The notes: generated by a model not told the origin, from the letters alone. A stretch of 64,000 nucleotides of DNA from Agromyces sp. LHK192 (GCF_004006235.1 NZ_CP034753.1:2046001-2110000); one strand, 5' to 3'. Positions 40,583 through 50,169 are shown, counted from the first letter of the stretch. Numbers and translations are program-made.

Positions 40583-40605
40583 GCAGATCGGAGCTCGGAG
40601 GTCGG

Positions 40606-41391
40606 TCAGGCCGCGCGGGCGACGTAGCGGCCGTCCTGCTCGGTGAGCTCGATCGAGAGCCCGAAGGTCTCGGTCAGGTGCTCGGCGGTGAGTGCCTCGG
40701 CGAGCGGGCCGGCTGCGACGACGGAGCCCTCCTTGAGGAGCAGCGCATGCGTGAACCCCTTGGGGATCTCCTCGACGTGATGCGTCACCATGACGATGGC
40801 CGGGGCCGCAGACGACGAGGCGTAGCCGCCCAGCAGGCCCACGAGCTCCTCGCGGGCTCCCAGGTCGAGGCTGGCGGCGGGCTCGTCGAGCAGCAGGAGC
40901 TCGGGATCGGTCATGACCGATCGGGCGATCTGCACGCGCTTCTGCTCGCCGTCGGAGAGGCTGCCGAACCGACGGTCGGCGAATTCCTCGAGGCTCCATT
41001 CCGAGAGCACGCGCTTGGCACGCCGCTCGTCGATCTCCTCGTACTCCTCGTTCCACCGGCCGGTCACCGAGTAGGCGGCGGTGAGCACGACGTCGAGCAC
41101 GGTCTCGTTCCGAGGGATCTTGCGAGCCATCGCCGTGGAGGCGAAGCCGATCATCGGACGGAGCTCGAACACGTCGACCTTGCCGAGGGACTCGAGCAGG
41201 ACGTCGGCGGTGCCCTTGCTCGGGTGCATGGCCGCCGCGGCGATCTGCAGCAGCGTGGTCTTGCCGGCGCCGTTCGGTCCGAGGATCACCCAGCGCTCAT
41301 CGGCCGCGACGCTCCAGTCGACCCCGTCGAGGATCGTGTTGCCGTCGCGGATGACCGACACATCGCGGAACTCCAGAACCGTACTCGCCAT
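40606..41391 (-). CDS. ABC transporter ATP-binding protein
   Basis: 261 residues, a single ABC ATPase domain: Walker A GPNGAGKTT (about 38-46), a variant signature LSDGEQKRV, Walker B LLLDEPAASLD and the H-loop VMVTHHVEEIP. No permease gene is nearby, so its transporter partner is elsewhere or it acts in another process. Its closest look-alikes are the orphan ModF/YlmA-type ATPases beside the glg genes of actinobacteria. GGAGG ends 3 bases before ATG 41391. Confidence 0.9.
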   Translation of the reverse strand: MASTVLEFRDVSVIRDGNTILDGVDWSVAADERWVILGPNGAGKTTLLQIAAAAMHPSKGTADVLLESLGKVDVFELRPMIGFASTAMARKIPRNETVLDVVLTAAYSVTGRWNEEYEEIDERRAKRVLSEWSLEEFADRRFGSLSDGEQKRVQIARSVMTDPELLLLDEPAASLDLGAREELVGLLGGYASSSAAPAIVMVTHHVEEIPKGFTHALLLKEGSVVAAGPLAEALTAEHLTETFGLSIELTEQDGRYVARAA

Positions 41392-41468
41392 GCCTCCAAT
41401 GCTATCGGGATGGACGAGGCCGTCCGGTCCACCGGGAGGCGCCGCGTGACGTGCCGCGTGCGTGCCGC

Positions 41469-42656
41469 TCACGACGCGAGCACGCTCCGGTAGACCTCCA
41501 GCGTGCGCGCGGCGATGCGGTCCCACGCGAACTGCGTCTCCGCCCGGGCCCGCCCCGCCGCACCCATCTCGCGGGCGCGCTCGGGGTCGGACACGACCGA
41601 GGTGAGCGCGTCGGCCAGGTCCCGCACGAAGCGGTCGGGATCGAGCGGCGTGCCGGTGCCGTCGTCGGCCTGCTCGATCGGTACGAGCACGCCGGTGACG
41701 CCGTCGACGACGACCTCGGGGATGCCTCCGGTGGCCGTTCCCACGACGGCCGCCCCGCAGGCCATCGCCTCGAGGTTGACGATGCCGAGCGGCTCGTACA
41801 CCGACGGGCACACGAAGGTCGTCGCCGCGCTGAGCAGCGCGGAGAGCTCGGGGCGGGGCAGGTGGCGGTCGATCCAGACGACGCCGTCGCGCTCCTCGGC
41901 GAGCATGCGCACGAGGCCCTCGACCTCGGCCATGATCTCGGGGGTGTCCGGCGCACCGGCGCAGAGGACCACCTGCACCTCGGGCGGCAGCAGCCGCGCC
42001 GCGCGGAGCAGGTACGGCAGGCCCTTCTGCCGGGTGATCCGGCCCACGAACACGACCGACGGCCGATCGGGGTCGACGCCGAGCACACGCACCGCGTCGG
42101 GATCGTCGACCGGATGCCAGTCCTCGAGGTCGATGCCGTTGTACACGACCTGCACGCGCCCCGGTTCGATCGCCGGATAGGCGCGCAGGATGTCGCGACG
42201 CATGCCGTCGCTCACGGCGATGACGGCGTCGGCGTCCTCGAAGGCGGATCGCTCCGCCCAGGACGACACCCGGTATCCGCCGCCGAGCTGCTCGGCCTTC
42301 CACGGCCGCAGCGGTTCGAGGCTGTGCGCCGTCACGACGTGCGGCATCCCGTGCAGCCGCTTCGCGGTGAATCCGGCGAAGTTCGCGTACCACGTGTGCG
42401 AGTGGACGAGGTCGGCGCCCGAGGCATCCGCCGCCATCTCGAGGTCGACGCCGAGGGTGGCGATCGCCGCGTTCGCGTCGACCAGGCCGGCCGGCGTGCC
42501 GTATGCCGTCGTCCCCGCCTCCGCTCGGGGTGCGCCGAAGCACCGGACCGCCACGTCGATCTCGCGCCGGAGCGCCCTGACGAGCTCGGCCACGTGGACG
42601 CCGGCGCCGCCGTAGACCTCGGGTGGGTATTCGCGGGTGAGCAGGTCGACGCGCAT
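41469..42656 (-). CDS. glgA: Glycogen synthase-type glycosyltransferase GlgA/GlgM
   Basis: 395 residues, GT-B glycosyltransferase. N-terminus [22 protein letters not shown] carries the ADP-glucose loop in an actinobacterial variant; C-terminal part has [36 protein letters not shown] with the E-x7-E motif. In mycobacteria the homologue (GlgM) makes maltose-1-phosphate from ADP-glucose and glucose-1-phosphate. Divergent from glgC, as in M. tuberculosis Rv1212c/Rv1213. TAGGTT (42664-42669) is 7 bases before ATG 42656, a leaderless start. Confidence 0.93.
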   Translation of the reverse strand: MRVDLLTREYPPEVYGGAGVHVAELVRALRREIDVAVRCFGAPRAEAGTTAYGTPAGLVDANAAIATLGVDLEMAADASGADLVHSHTWYANFAGFTAKRLHGMPHVVTAHSLEPLRPWKAEQLGGGYRVSSWAERSAFEDADAVIAVSDGMRRDILRAYPAIEPGRVQVVYNGIDLEDWHPVDDPDAVRVLGVDPDRPSVVFVGRITRQKGLPYLLRAARLLPPEVQVVLCAGAPDTPEIMAEVEGLVRMLAEERDGVVWIDRHLPRPELSALLSAATTFVCPSVYEPLGIVNLEAMACGAAVVGTATGGIPEVVVDGVTGVLVPIEQADDGTGTPLDPDRFVRDLADALTSVVSDPERAREMGAAGRARAETQFAWDRIAARTLEVYRSVLAS

Positions 42657-42663
42657 GCAAGTC

Positions 42664-42669
42664 AACCTA
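42664..42669 (-). promoter_or_regulatory. -10 element of glgA/glgM
   Basis: TAGGTT 7 bases before ATG 42656. Confidence 0.5.
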
Positions 42670-42747
42670 GCGCAGCGCGATCGGCGGAATCCCCGTTGCG
42701 ACCGCGTCACGATCGGTCGCGCGGTCGCACGCGGTCGCTCCGCTGGA

Positions 42748-42753
42748 TACGCT
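42748..42753 (+). promoter_or_regulatory. -10 element of glgC
   Basis: TACGCT 6 bases before ATG 42760. Together with the opposite TAGGTT this gives divergent leaderless promoters within 104 bases. Confidence 0.45.
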
Positions 42754-42759
42754 TGGCGC

Positions 42760-44007
42760 ATGGTTGCGCGCAAGGTCTTCGGCATCGTCCTGGCAGGTGG
42801 AGAAGGCAAGCGCCTGATGCCGTTGACCGAGGACCGCGCCAAGCCCGCGGTGCCGTTCGGCGGCCAGTACCGCCTGATCGACTTCGCGCTGTCGAACCTC
42901 GTCAACTCGGGCCTGCGCCAGATCGTCGTGCTCACCCAGTACAAGTCGCACTCGCTCGACCGCCACGTCTCGCAGACGTGGCGGCTGTCGGGGCTGCTGA
43001 ACTCGTACGTGGCATCCGTCCCGGCGCAGCAGCGCCTGGGCAAGCGATGGTTCTCGGGATCGGCCGACGCCATCCTGCAGAGCCTCAACCTGATCTACGA
43101 CGAGCAGCCCGACATCATCGTCGTCGTCGGTGCCGACCACGTGTACCGCATGGACTTCAGCCAGATGATCGACGCGCACGTGGCGTCCGGGGCGGCCGCG
43201 ACGGTCGCGGCGATCCGACAGCCGATCTCGCTCGCCGACCAGTTCGGCGTCATCGAGGTCGACCCCGAGCGCCCGGATCACATCCATCGGTTCCTCGAGA
43301 AGCCGAAGGACCCGGTGGGCCTGCCCGACTCCCCCGGTGAGGTGCTCGCATCGATGGGCAACTACGTCTTCGACGCCGAGGCGCTGATCGACGCGGTCCT
43401 GCGCGACGGCGAGCGGACCGACTCCGGGCACGACATGGGCGGCGACATCATCCCGGCCTTCGTGGCGCAGGGCGCCGCCGGGGTCTACGACCTCAAGCGC
43501 AACGAGGTCCCAGGCTCCACGGATCGCGACCGCTACTACTGGCGCGACGTCGGAACGCTCGACTCGTTCTTCGAGGCGCACCAGGACCTGATCTCCGTGC
43601 TGCCCGTCTTCAACCTCTACAACCGCGAGTGGCCGATCTTCAGCCAGCAGCTCAACTCGCCGCCCGCGAAGTTCACCCGCGACGCCCGCGGTTCGCTCGG
43701 CACCGTGATCGACTCGATCGTCTCGCTCGGCTCGGTGATCTCGGGCGCCCACGTCGAACGCAGCGTGCTCGGCCCGTGGGCCGTCGTCGGCTCGGGCGCG
43801 CACGTCGCGGACTCGATCCTGTTCGACCGCGCCCGGATCGAGGCCCGGGCGACCGTGCAGCGGGCCATCCTCGACAAGGACGTCGTCGTCGAGGCGGGTG
43901 CGCGAATCGGCGTGGACCGCGCCGACGACCTCGCCCGCGGCTTCATCGTCACCGACAGCGGGATCACCGTCGTCGGCAAGGGCTCCCGAGTGCGGGCGTC
44001 CGCGTGA
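42760..44007 (+). CDS. glgC: Glucose-1-phosphate adenylyltransferase GlgC
   Basis: 415 residues. Makes ADP-glucose from ATP and glucose-1-phosphate, the committed step of glycogen synthesis. Nucleotide-binding [26 protein letters not shown] at 10-35, substrate-binding [19 protein letters not shown] and [17 protein letters not shown]-terminal left-handed beta-helix with hexapeptide repeats (about 300-410). Lys and Arg allosteric-site residues at the N-terminus are in place. The TGA overlaps serB as GTGA. Confidence 0.96.
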   Translation: MVARKVFGIVLAGGEGKRLMPLTEDRAKPAVPFGGQYRLIDFALSNLVNSGLRQIVVLTQYKSHSLDRHVSQTWRLSGLLNSYVASVPAQQRLGKRWFSGSADAILQSLNLIYDEQPDIIVVVGADHVYRMDFSQMIDAHVASGAAATVAAIRQPISLADQFGVIEVDPERPDHIHRFLEKPKDPVGLPDSPGEVLASMGNYVFDAEALIDAVLRDGERTDSGHDMGGDIIPAFVAQGAAGVYDLKRNEVPGSTDRDRYYWRDVGTLDSFFEAHQDLISVLPVFNLYNREWPIFSQQLNSPPAKFTRDARGSLGTVIDSIVSLGSVISGAHVERSVLGPWAVVGSGAHVADSILFDRARIEARATVQRAILDKDVVVEAGARIGVDRADDLARGFIVTDSGITVVGKGSRVRASA

Positions 44008-44666
44008 GCGGCGCGATTCCGGCCCGCTCCGGCGGGCCGCTCGTCGTGCTGGACGCCGATTCGACCCTCATCCGCGAGGAGGCCATCGAGCTCCTCGCCG
44101 AGGAGGCCGGGAGCCTCGAACTCGTGGCCGCGGTCACGGAGCGGGCGATGCGCGGCGAGCTCGACTTCGCCGAGAGCCTGCGTGAACGCGTCGCCACGCT
44201 GCGCGGCGTCGGCGCGGACGTGCTCCCCCGAGTCCGCGCCCGGATGACCCCGACGCCGGGTATCGAGGCGCTCGTGGCCGGGGTCCACGCGGTCGGCGGT
44301 CGGATCGGCGTCGTGTCGGGCGGGTTCCACGAACTGCTCGACCCGCTCGCCGAACGACTGGGCCTGGACTTCTGCCGGGCGAATCGGCTCGTCGTCGCAG
44401 ACGGCGCCCTGACGGGTCACGTCGACGGTGCGATCGTGGACGCCGACGCCAAGGCCGCAGCGCTCGAGGAATGGGCGGGGGTCAGCGGCATCCCGCTGTC
44501 TCGCACGATCGCCGTCGGCGACGGCGCGAACGACCTGCGGATGCTCGCCCGCGCGGCGCTCGGCGTCGCGTTCTGCGCGAAGCCGATCGTGCGCGAGCAG
44601 GCCGACGTGGTCATCGACCTGCCCGACCTGTCTGCGGTCCTCCCGCTCGCGGGCCTGGCCCGCTAG
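44004..44666 (+). CDS. serB: Phosphoserine phosphatase SerB
   Basis: 220 residues, HAD phosphatase of the last step of serine biosynthesis. Motif [11 protein letters not shown], cap region about 15-75, motif [10 protein letters not shown], motif III Lys in [10 protein letters not shown] and motif [14 protein letters not shown]. The N-terminal ACT domains of longer SerB proteins are missing. The start GTG overlaps the glgC stop, so both are translated from one mRNA. Coupling of glgC to serB is known in actinobacteria. Confidence 0.92.
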   Translation: MSGAIPARSGGPLVVLDADSTLIREEAIELLAEEAGSLELVAAVTERAMRGELDFAESLRERVATLRGVGADVLPRVRARMTPTPGIEALVAGVHAVGGRIGVVSGGFHELLDPLAERLGLDFCRANRLVVADGALTGHVDGAIVDADAKAAALEEWAGVSGIPLSRTIAVGDGANDLRMLARAALGVAFCAKPIVREQADVVIDLPDLSAVLPLAGLAR

Positions 44667-44714
44667 GTCTAGCTCGACGGAACGCCCCGGCGCGCGCGAG
44701 TGCCCCCGCGCTCG

Positions 44715-45422
44715 CTAGTGCCCCATGCCGAGGCCGCCGTCGACCGGGATGACCGCGCCGGAGATGTAGGCGGCATCGTCGCTCGCGATCCATGCCACGA
44801 CCTTGGCGACCTCTGCGGGCTCGGCGTAGCGGCCGGCGGGGATCGACTTGCGGTACTCCTCCTGCAGTTCGGGTGAGAGCTCGTCGGTCATGTCGGTGCG
44901 GATGAAGCCGGGGGCGACGACGTTGGCGGTGATGCCGCGTGCTCCGAGCTCGCGCGTGAGCGACCTGGCCATGCCGACGAGGCCGGCCTTCGACGCCGAG
45001 TAGTTGACCTGGCCGGGCGACCCGTACAGGCCGACGACGCTCGAGATGAGCACGACCCGGCCGAAGCGGGCCTTCAGCATGCCCTTCGATGCGCGCTTGA
45101 CGATGCGGAACGCTCCGGTGAGGTTCGTGTCGACGACCTGCTCGAAGTCGTCCTCCGACATGCGCAGCAGCAGCGTGTCGCGCGTGATGCCGGCGTTCGC
45201 GACGACGACCTCGATCGGCCCGAGCTCGGCCTCCACCTCGGTGAACGCACGGTCGATGGATTCGGCGTCCGTCACGTCGGCCCGAACCGTGAGGGTGCCG
45301 GCGGGTCCCTCGCCCGATCGGGCGGTGACGGCGACCCGGTGCCCCTGCGCGACGAACTCCTCGGCGATCGCGTAGCCGATGCCTCGGTTGCCTCCGGTGA
45401 CCAGGACGGTGCGGGTCGTCAT
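44715..45422 (-). CDS. fabG: 3-oxoacyl-ACP reductase FabG-like SDR
   Basis: 235 residues. TGGNRGIG nucleotide motif, NAG at the end of beta-4, Ser in ISSVVG, YSASKAG catalytic YxxxK, and VAPGFIRTDMTDEL. Complete SDR catalytic set, and the lid region matches FabG. Reduces 3-oxoacyl-ACP in fatty acid elongation. Start ATG 45422 with GGAG upstream; the in-frame ATG 45503 would add a poorly conserved 27-residue tail. Divergent from DUF3099. Confidence 0.92.
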   Translation of the reverse strand: MTTRTVLVTGGNRGIGYAIAEEFVAQGHRVAVTARSGEGPAGTLTVRADVTDAESIDRAFTEVEAELGPIEVVVANAGITRDTLLLRMSEDDFEQVVDTNLTGAFRIVKRASKGMLKARFGRVVLISSVVGLYGSPGQVNYSASKAGLVGMARSLTRELGARGITANVVAPGFIRTDMTDELSPELQEEYRKSIPAGRYAEPAEVAKVVAWIASDDAAYISGAVIPVDGGLGMGH

Positions 45423-45522
45423 CGGGGGGCTCCATTCGCTCGGGTGCTGAGGTTCCGGCCGCCGAGCGGCCCGTCCCAGTGTATGGGTTGGGCGGAGAGG
45501 CATCCGTCGGCGCCGGACGGAC

Positions 45523-45528
45523 GTAGGC
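45523..45528 (+). promoter_or_regulatory. -10 element of the DUF3099 operon
   Basis: TAGGCT 37 bases before ATG 45566. The leader would carry AGGAG (45537-45541) followed by a CGCCGGA/TCCGGCG hairpin at 45543-45559. Confidence 0.45.
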
Positions 45529-45565
45529 TTGATGGTGAGGAGCGCCGGAATCTCCGGCGGCGACG

Positions 45566-45967
45566 ATGAACCAGCACACCATCACGACGCTCCCGCCGTC
45601 CCCAGAGGACGAGCGGCGTGCGCGCATGATCAAGTACACGATCACGATGTCGATCCGTGTGCTGTGCATCTTCCTCATGCTCTTCGCGCAGGGATGGTGG
45701 CTCGCGGTGTGCGCGGCCGGCGCGATCTTCCTGCCCTACATCGCCGTGGTGTTCGCGAACGTCGGCGGCGGGCGGGGCGGAGCCGTCGAGCGCCCGGGCG
45801 GCCTGGTGCTCGTCGACGGGGCCCACCAGCCCGCGGACCAGGACGCAGACCGGTCCGCCGACGAGCCGGGTGCGGAACCGCCGACGGATGAGGCCCGTCA
45901 AGACGGGCGGTCCGAGGCGGACGGACCGGACGCCGAAGGGCGGCGCCCCGAGGAGCGCGAGGGATGA
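45566..45967 (+). CDS. DUF3099 family membrane protein
   Basis: 133 residues. Two adjacent transmembrane helices (about 27-70) with the family-typical MIKYTITMSIRVLCIFLML start, then an acidic Asp/Glu/Pro-rich tail of about 60 residues. Function unknown; found next to fabG and SURF1 genes in many actinobacteria. The stop overlaps the next gene as ATGA. Confidence 0.88.
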   Translation: MNQHTITTLPPSPEDERRARMIKYTITMSIRVLCIFLMLFAQGWWLAVCAAGAIFLPYIAVVFANVGGGRGGAVERPGGLVLVDGAHQPADQDADRSADEPGAEPPTDEARQDGRSEADGPDAEGRRPEEREG

Positions 45968-46233
45968 TCGGCCTGCCCGGAACCGCCCCCGCGGCGGACA
46001 CCTGCTCGCGCGCCGGGTGCCGCGAGTCGGCGCGCTGGCGCGTCGACTGGCGCAACCCGCGCATCCACGACGAGTCCCGCGTCAAGACCTGGCTCGCCTG
46101 CGACGAGCACGTCGAGTACCTGCGCGACTTCCTCGCGTCGCGATCGTTCCCGGTCGCGGTGGCGCCCTTCGACCCGACCGTCGCGGCGCCGGGCCGGCCG
46201 GCAGCCGATCCGATCGACGGAGGTGCCGCGTGA
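45964..46233 (+). CDS. Small conserved protein with Cys/His metal-site candidate
   Basis: 89 residues. CSRAGC near residue 15 and ACDEH near 47 supply three Cys and one His, spaced as in small zinc ribbons. WRVDWRNPRIHD and YLRDFL are conserved-looking hydrophobic stretches. No domain is recognised with certainty. It is sandwiched between DUF3099 and SURF1 with 4-base overlaps at both ends (ATGA and GTGA), so it is part of that operon and may assist cytochrome oxidase assembly (inference). Confidence 0.75.
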   Translation: MIGLPGTAPAADTCSRAGCRESARWRVDWRNPRIHDESRVKTWLACDEHVEYLRDFLASRSFPVAVAPFDPTVAAPGRPAADPIDGGAA

Positions 46234-47072
46234 CCTCCTGGGGATTCCTCCGATCGCCCCGCTGGGCCGGATACCTCGCCCTCGTCGTCGTGTTCGCGAT
46301 CGCGTGCTGCGCGCTGGGAACCTGGCAGTTGAACCGTCGCGCCGAGGCGCTCACCGAGGTCGCCCGCATCGACGCGAACTACGATGCGCAACCCGAGCCG
46401 GTCGCCGCGGCACTCCCCGACCCGGCCAGATTCGATCCCGACGAGCGCTGGCAGGTCGTCGCGATCTCCGGGGAGTACCTCGCCGACGAGGAGGTCGTGA
46501 TCCGCAATCGGCCGTTCGAGGGGGCATCCGGATTCGAGGTCGTGACCCCGATGCGTCTCGACGACGGCACCGTGTTCTTCGTCGACCGCGGCTGGATCCC
46601 GCAGGACTCCGACGGCCGGCCCAGCGCATACGAGCCGCCCGAGCGCGGACACGTCGAGGTCACCGCCCGCCTCAAGGCGGGCGAGGGCACGATCCACGGC
46701 CGGACCGCGTCGGGCGACGAGCTCGCGACGATCGACCTCGACGAGCTCGCGGACCGCGTCGGCGAGCCGAGCTACACCGGCGCCTACGGCATCCTCGTGC
46801 AGACCGGTGCGGACGCGAACGAGCCGCCGCTGGCCGCGGCCCGGCCCATCCGCGACGAAGGCCCGCACCTCTCCTACGCCCTGCAGTGGTTCGTCTTCGC
46901 GCTGCTCGGGTTCATCGGCCTCGCATGGGCGGCGAACCAGGAGCGCAAGGGGCTCGCGGAGGCATCCGCCGAGGGCGACACGACGTCGCGCGAACGCGAA
47001 CCGAAACCGAAGCGGATGCCGCGCGAGCGCGCCGACGCCGACGTCGAGGACGAGATCCTCGACCGCGGCTGA
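46230..47072 (+). CDS. SURF1 family protein (cytochrome oxidase assembly)
   Basis: 280 residues. Two transmembrane helices near the ends (about 12-32 and 215-235) frame the extracytoplasmic SURF1 domain: GTWQLNRRAEALTEV, VIRNRPFEGASGFEVVTPMRL, VFFVDRGWIP and HLSYALQWFVFALLGFIGLAWA. SURF1 helps insert heme a into cytochrome c oxidase. The C-terminus adds a charged tail. Start GTG 46230 overlaps the upstream stop (GTGA). Confidence 0.92.
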   Translation: MTSWGFLRSPRWAGYLALVVVFAIACCALGTWQLNRRAEALTEVARIDANYDAQPEPVAAALPDPARFDPDERWQVVAISGEYLADEEVVIRNRPFEGASGFEVVTPMRLDDGTVFFVDRGWIPQDSDGRPSAYEPPERGHVEVTARLKAGEGTIHGRTASGDELATIDLDELADRVGEPSYTGAYGILVQTGADANEPPLAAARPIRDEGPHLSYALQWFVFALLGFIGLAWAANQERKGLAEASAEGDTTSREREPKPKRMPRERADADVEDEILDRG

Positions 47073-47111
47073 CGCGGTCGGTCAGGCGACACTCGAGCGA
47101 CGGCCGCGCCG

Positions 47112-48710
47112 TCACGCGAGCTCGATGAGCTCCTGGTACTCCGCGCTCCAGTGGTCCTCCACGCCGTCGGGCATGATGAGCACGCGCTCGGGGTTGAGCG
47201 CCTCGACCGCGCCCGGGTCGTGCGATACGAGCACGACGGCACCCTCGAAGTGCGCGAGCGCGTCGAGGATCTCGCCGCGGCTCGCCGGGTCGAGGTTGTT
47301 CGTGGGCTCGTCGAGCAGCAGCACGTTCGCGCCGGACACGACGATCATCGCGAGCGCGAGACGGGTCTTCTCGCCGCCGGAGAGCACGCCGGCCGGCTTG
47401 TGCACGTCGTCGCCGGTGAACAGGAACGAGCCGAGCACCTTGCGGGCCTCGGTCTCGGTGAGGTTCGGCGAGGCGCTCACCATGTTCTCGAGCACGCTGC
47501 GCTTCACGTCGAGCGTCTCGTGCTCCTGCGCGAAGTAGCCGATGCGCAGGCCGTGGCCGGGTTCGAGCACGCCCGTGTCGGGCCGGTCGACACCGGCGAG
47601 GATGCGCAGCAGCGTGGTCTTGCCCGCGCCGTTCAGGCCGATGATCACGACCTTCGAGCCGCGATCGATCGCGAGGTCGACGGCGGTGAAGATCTCGAGC
47701 GAGCCGTAGCTCTTCGAGAGGTCGCTCGCGCTCAGCGGGGTGCGGCCGCACGCGGCCGGGGTCGGGAAGCGGAGCTTCGCGACGCGGTCGACCTGGCGCA
47801 CCTCCTCGAGGCCGGCGAGCAGCTTCTCGGCACGTGCGACCATCTGGTGCGCGGCGGCCGCCTTCGACGCCTTGGCGCCGAACCGGGCGGCCTGGAGCTG
47901 CAGGGCGCCGGCCTTCTTCTCGGCGTTGGCCCGCTCCTTCTTCCGGCGCTCCTCGTCGGCCGCGCGCTGGCGGAGGTAGTGCTTCCAACCCATGTTGTAG
48001 AGGTCGATGACCGAACGGTTGGCGTCGAGGTAGAAGACCCGGTTCACGACCTCGCCGACGAGTTCGACGTCGTGGCTGATGACGATGACGCCGCCCTTGT
48101 AGTTCTTCAGGAACTCGCGGAGCCAGACGACCGAATCGGCGTCGAGGTGGTTGGTCGGCTCGTCGAGGATCATCGTGTCGGCGTCGGAGAACAGGATGCG
48201 GGCGAGCTCGATCCGGCGTCGCTGGCCGCCGGAGAGCGTCTTCAGCGGTTGGTCGAGGATGCGGTCGGGCAGGTTCAGGTTCGACGCGATCGACGCCGCC
48301 TCGGCCTCGGCCGCGTACCCGCCGAGTGCGGTGAAGCGGTCGGTGAGGTTGCCGTAGCGCTTCATCGCCTTCTCGGCGACGGCCGCGTCGTCCGACCCCA
48401 TCAACTCGGATGCCTCGCGCATCCCGAGCACGAGCGAGCCGAGCCCTCGGGCGTCGAGGATCCGGGTGCGGGCCAGCATGTCGGGGTCTCCCGAGCGCGG
48501 GTCCTGCGGCAGGTAGCCGATCTCGCCCGACCGGTCGATGCGGCCGCCGGTGGGCAGCGTCTCGCCGGCGAGGGTCTTCGTCAGCGTCGTCTTGCCCGCA
48601 CCGTTGCGGCCCACGAGCCCGATCTTGTCGCCCGAGGTAACGCGGAAGTTCACGTGCTCCATGAGCAGGCGCGCGCCGACGCGGATCTCGAGGTCATGGA
48701 CGGCGAGCAC
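47112..48710 (-). CDS. ABC-F family ATP-binding protein
   Basis: 532 residues with two ABC ATPase domains and no membrane segment: Walker A GRNGAGKTT, LSGGQRRRIEL, MILDEPTNHLD, then a charged linker (about 235-300, Lys/Ala/Glu/Arg-rich), then GLNGAGKTT, LSGGEKTRLAL and LLLDEPTNNLD. ABC-F proteins act on the ribosome as translation factors (EttA/Uup) or antibiotic-resistance factors; which is not clear. GTG 48710 has GGAGG five bases upstream; the longer ORF is not coding. Convergent with SURF1. Confidence 0.92.
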   Translation of the reverse strand: MLAVHDLEIRVGARLLMEHVNFRVTSGDKIGLVGRNGAGKTTLTKTLAGETLPTGGRIDRSGEIGYLPQDPRSGDPDMLARTRILDARGLGSLVLGMREASELMGSDDAAVAEKAMKRYGNLTDRFTALGGYAAEAEAASIASNLNLPDRILDQPLKTLSGGQRRRIELARILFSDADTMILDEPTNHLDADSVVWLREFLKNYKGGVIVISHDVELVGEVVNRVFYLDANRSVIDLYNMGWKHYLRQRAADEERRKKERANAEKKAGALQLQAARFGAKASKAAAAHQMVARAEKLLAGLEEVRQVDRVAKLRFPTPAACGRTPLSASDLSKSYGSLEIFTAVDLAIDRGSKVVIIGLNGAGKTTLLRILAGVDRPDTGVLEPGHGLRIGYFAQEHETLDVKRSVLENMVSASPNLTETEARKVLGSFLFTGDDVHKPAGVLSGGEKTRLALAMIVVSGANVLLLDEPTNNLDPASRGEILDALAHFEGAVVLVSHDPGAVEALNPERVLIMPDGVEDHWSAEYQELIELA

Positions 48711-48845
48711 TCGGGCCTCCGGAGCGTCAGGGCTGGAATGGGGATCGTGCCGAGCGGCACAGCCTCCCAGTTTATCCGACCTGACATCCGAGTACGGCCG
48801 CTGCGCCCGACCGATGGCGCGGGGCGCAGCGTCGGCGGTCCTCGC

Positions 48846-48851
48846 CATACT
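48846..48851 (+). promoter_or_regulatory. -10 element of the AlkZ-like gene
   Basis: CATACT 6 bases before ATG 48858. The rest of the 148-base divergent gap 48711-48857 shows no further element. Confidence 0.45.
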
Positions 48852-48857
48852 GTTCGC

Positions 48858-50051
48858 ATGGATGCACCGACCGGCTCCGCCCGCCTGCGCGCGACACGGC
48901 TCGCCGCACACGGACTCGACCGCGGCGGCAGTCTCTCCTCGCCGGCCGAGGTCGTCGAGCGTCTCGGCGCGATCCAGGCGCAGGACCTCGCCGCCGCGAA
49001 ATGGGCCATCGGCGCGCGCATCCGGGGGTCGGTCGAGGCCGAGGTCGACGCCGCGATCGATCGCGGGGAGATCGTGCGGACCTGGCCGTTCCGCGGCACG
49101 CTGCACTTCGTCCCGCCGGCGCGCCTGCGGCCGTTCCTCGCGCTGACGGCTGAGCGCATGCATCGCGCCGAACAGGCGAGGCGCGTCGAACTGGGCCTCG
49201 ACGATGACGTCACCTACTCGACCGCGCGACGAGTCGCGGAACAGCTGCTCGCCGGCGGCCCCGCAACGCGCGATGAGCTGTACCGGGCCTGGGAGATCGC
49301 CGGGCTCTCGACCGACGGACAGCGCGGGTACCACCTGATCGGGCGGCTCGCACGCGACGCGGTCGTCTGCCTCGGCCCGGTCGAAGGGCGAGAGCAGCAG
49401 TTCGCCCTCGTCGAGGAATGGGTGCCCTCGAGCTTCGCGCCGGTGGATCGGGACGAACTGCTCGCGGCACTCGTGACGGCGTACTTCCGGGGGCACGGAC
49501 CGGCGACCGAACGGGACGCCGCGTGGTGGGCGGGCCTGACGCTGGGCGACATCCGGACCGGGATCGCGGCCGCGGGCGACGCGGTCATCCCCTTCGACGA
49601 CCGGCACTGGGTGACTGCGGAACCCGGCGAAGGGGCACCGTCTCCTGCGGATGCGAACGACGCGGATCCGACCGTCGCGGAGTCGCGGGCCCCGCGGCCG
49701 TCCGGTCGCCTCGCGCTCGCCGCGTTCGACGAGTACTTCATCGGGTACGCCGACCGATCACCGGTGTGCGCCCCGTCCTTCGCCCCGCGCGTCGTGCCCG
49801 GCGGCAACGGCGTGTTCCGGCCGATCCTGGTCGACGCAGGGCGCGTGGTCGGCACGTGGCGGCGGCGCGACGCGACGGCCCGGGTGTCGCTTGGCTCGGG
49901 TCGCGACCGACCACGCAGCACGGTCGTGACCGTGGAGCCGTTCGACGGGCGAGCCGAGCCGAACGACTACGCGCGCGCCCTGGCATCCTGGGCGCGGTTC
50001 CGCGGGGTGCCGGTCTCCGGCGTGGTGACCGCCGACGGCACGGCGAGCTGA
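48858..50051 (+). CDS. AlkZ-like winged-helix DNA glycosylase family protein
   Basis: 397 residues (HTH_42/AlkZ family). Winged helix repeats, catalytic QxQ as LGAIQAQDL near residue 40, FRGTLHFVPPARLRPF and the C-terminal LAAFDEYFIGYADRS. AlkZ-type enzymes unhook DNA interstrand crosslinks and protect producers from azinomycin-like agents; most homologues, including the common actinobacterial ones, have unknown natural substrate. A poorly conserved Asp/Ala/Pro linker at about 250-275 joins the halves. Ends before a terminator hairpin. Confidence 0.85.
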   Translation: MDAPTGSARLRATRLAAHGLDRGGSLSSPAEVVERLGAIQAQDLAAAKWAIGARIRGSVEAEVDAAIDRGEIVRTWPFRGTLHFVPPARLRPFLALTAERMHRAEQARRVELGLDDDVTYSTARRVAEQLLAGGPATRDELYRAWEIAGLSTDGQRGYHLIGRLARDAVVCLGPVEGREQQFALVEEWVPSSFAPVDRDELLAALVTAYFRGHGPATERDAAWWAGLTLGDIRTGIAAAGDAVIPFDDRHWVTAEPGEGAPSPADANDADPTVAESRAPRPSGRLALAAFDEYFIGYADRSPVCAPSFAPRVVPGGNGVFRPILVDAGRVVGTWRRRDATARVSLGSGRDRPRSTVVTVEPFDGRAEPNDYARALASWARFRGVPVSGVVTADGTAS

Positions 50052-50130
50052 GCGCAGCCGCCCGACGGCAGGCGTACGAACTCGGGCGTCCACGGCGCGA
50101 CGCGCGGGCGGACGACACCATGACGGACAA

Positions 50131-50169
50131 GCACGAGGGCGGACAGCCGATCCACGACCGTCCGCCCTC
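50131..50169. terminator. Intrinsic terminator between AlkZ-like and YceI genes
   Basis: ACGAGGGCGGAC and GTCCGCCCTCGT form a perfect 12-bp stem with a 15-base loop. The genes on either side converge on it. Confidence 0.7.

Noticed and set aside
40486..40605. Zur operator for type B L31
   Set aside because: No sequence close to the known Zur palindrome is present; only a GGCC-centred dyad is seen.
47073..47111. Terminator between SURF1 and ABC-F
   Set aside because: Only a 5-bp GACGG/CCGTC stem is present, too weak to call.
47151..48857. Long N-terminal extension of the AlkZ-like ORF
   Set aside because: The part before ATG 48858 is antisense to the ABC-F gene. The domain and the -10 element support the shorter start.
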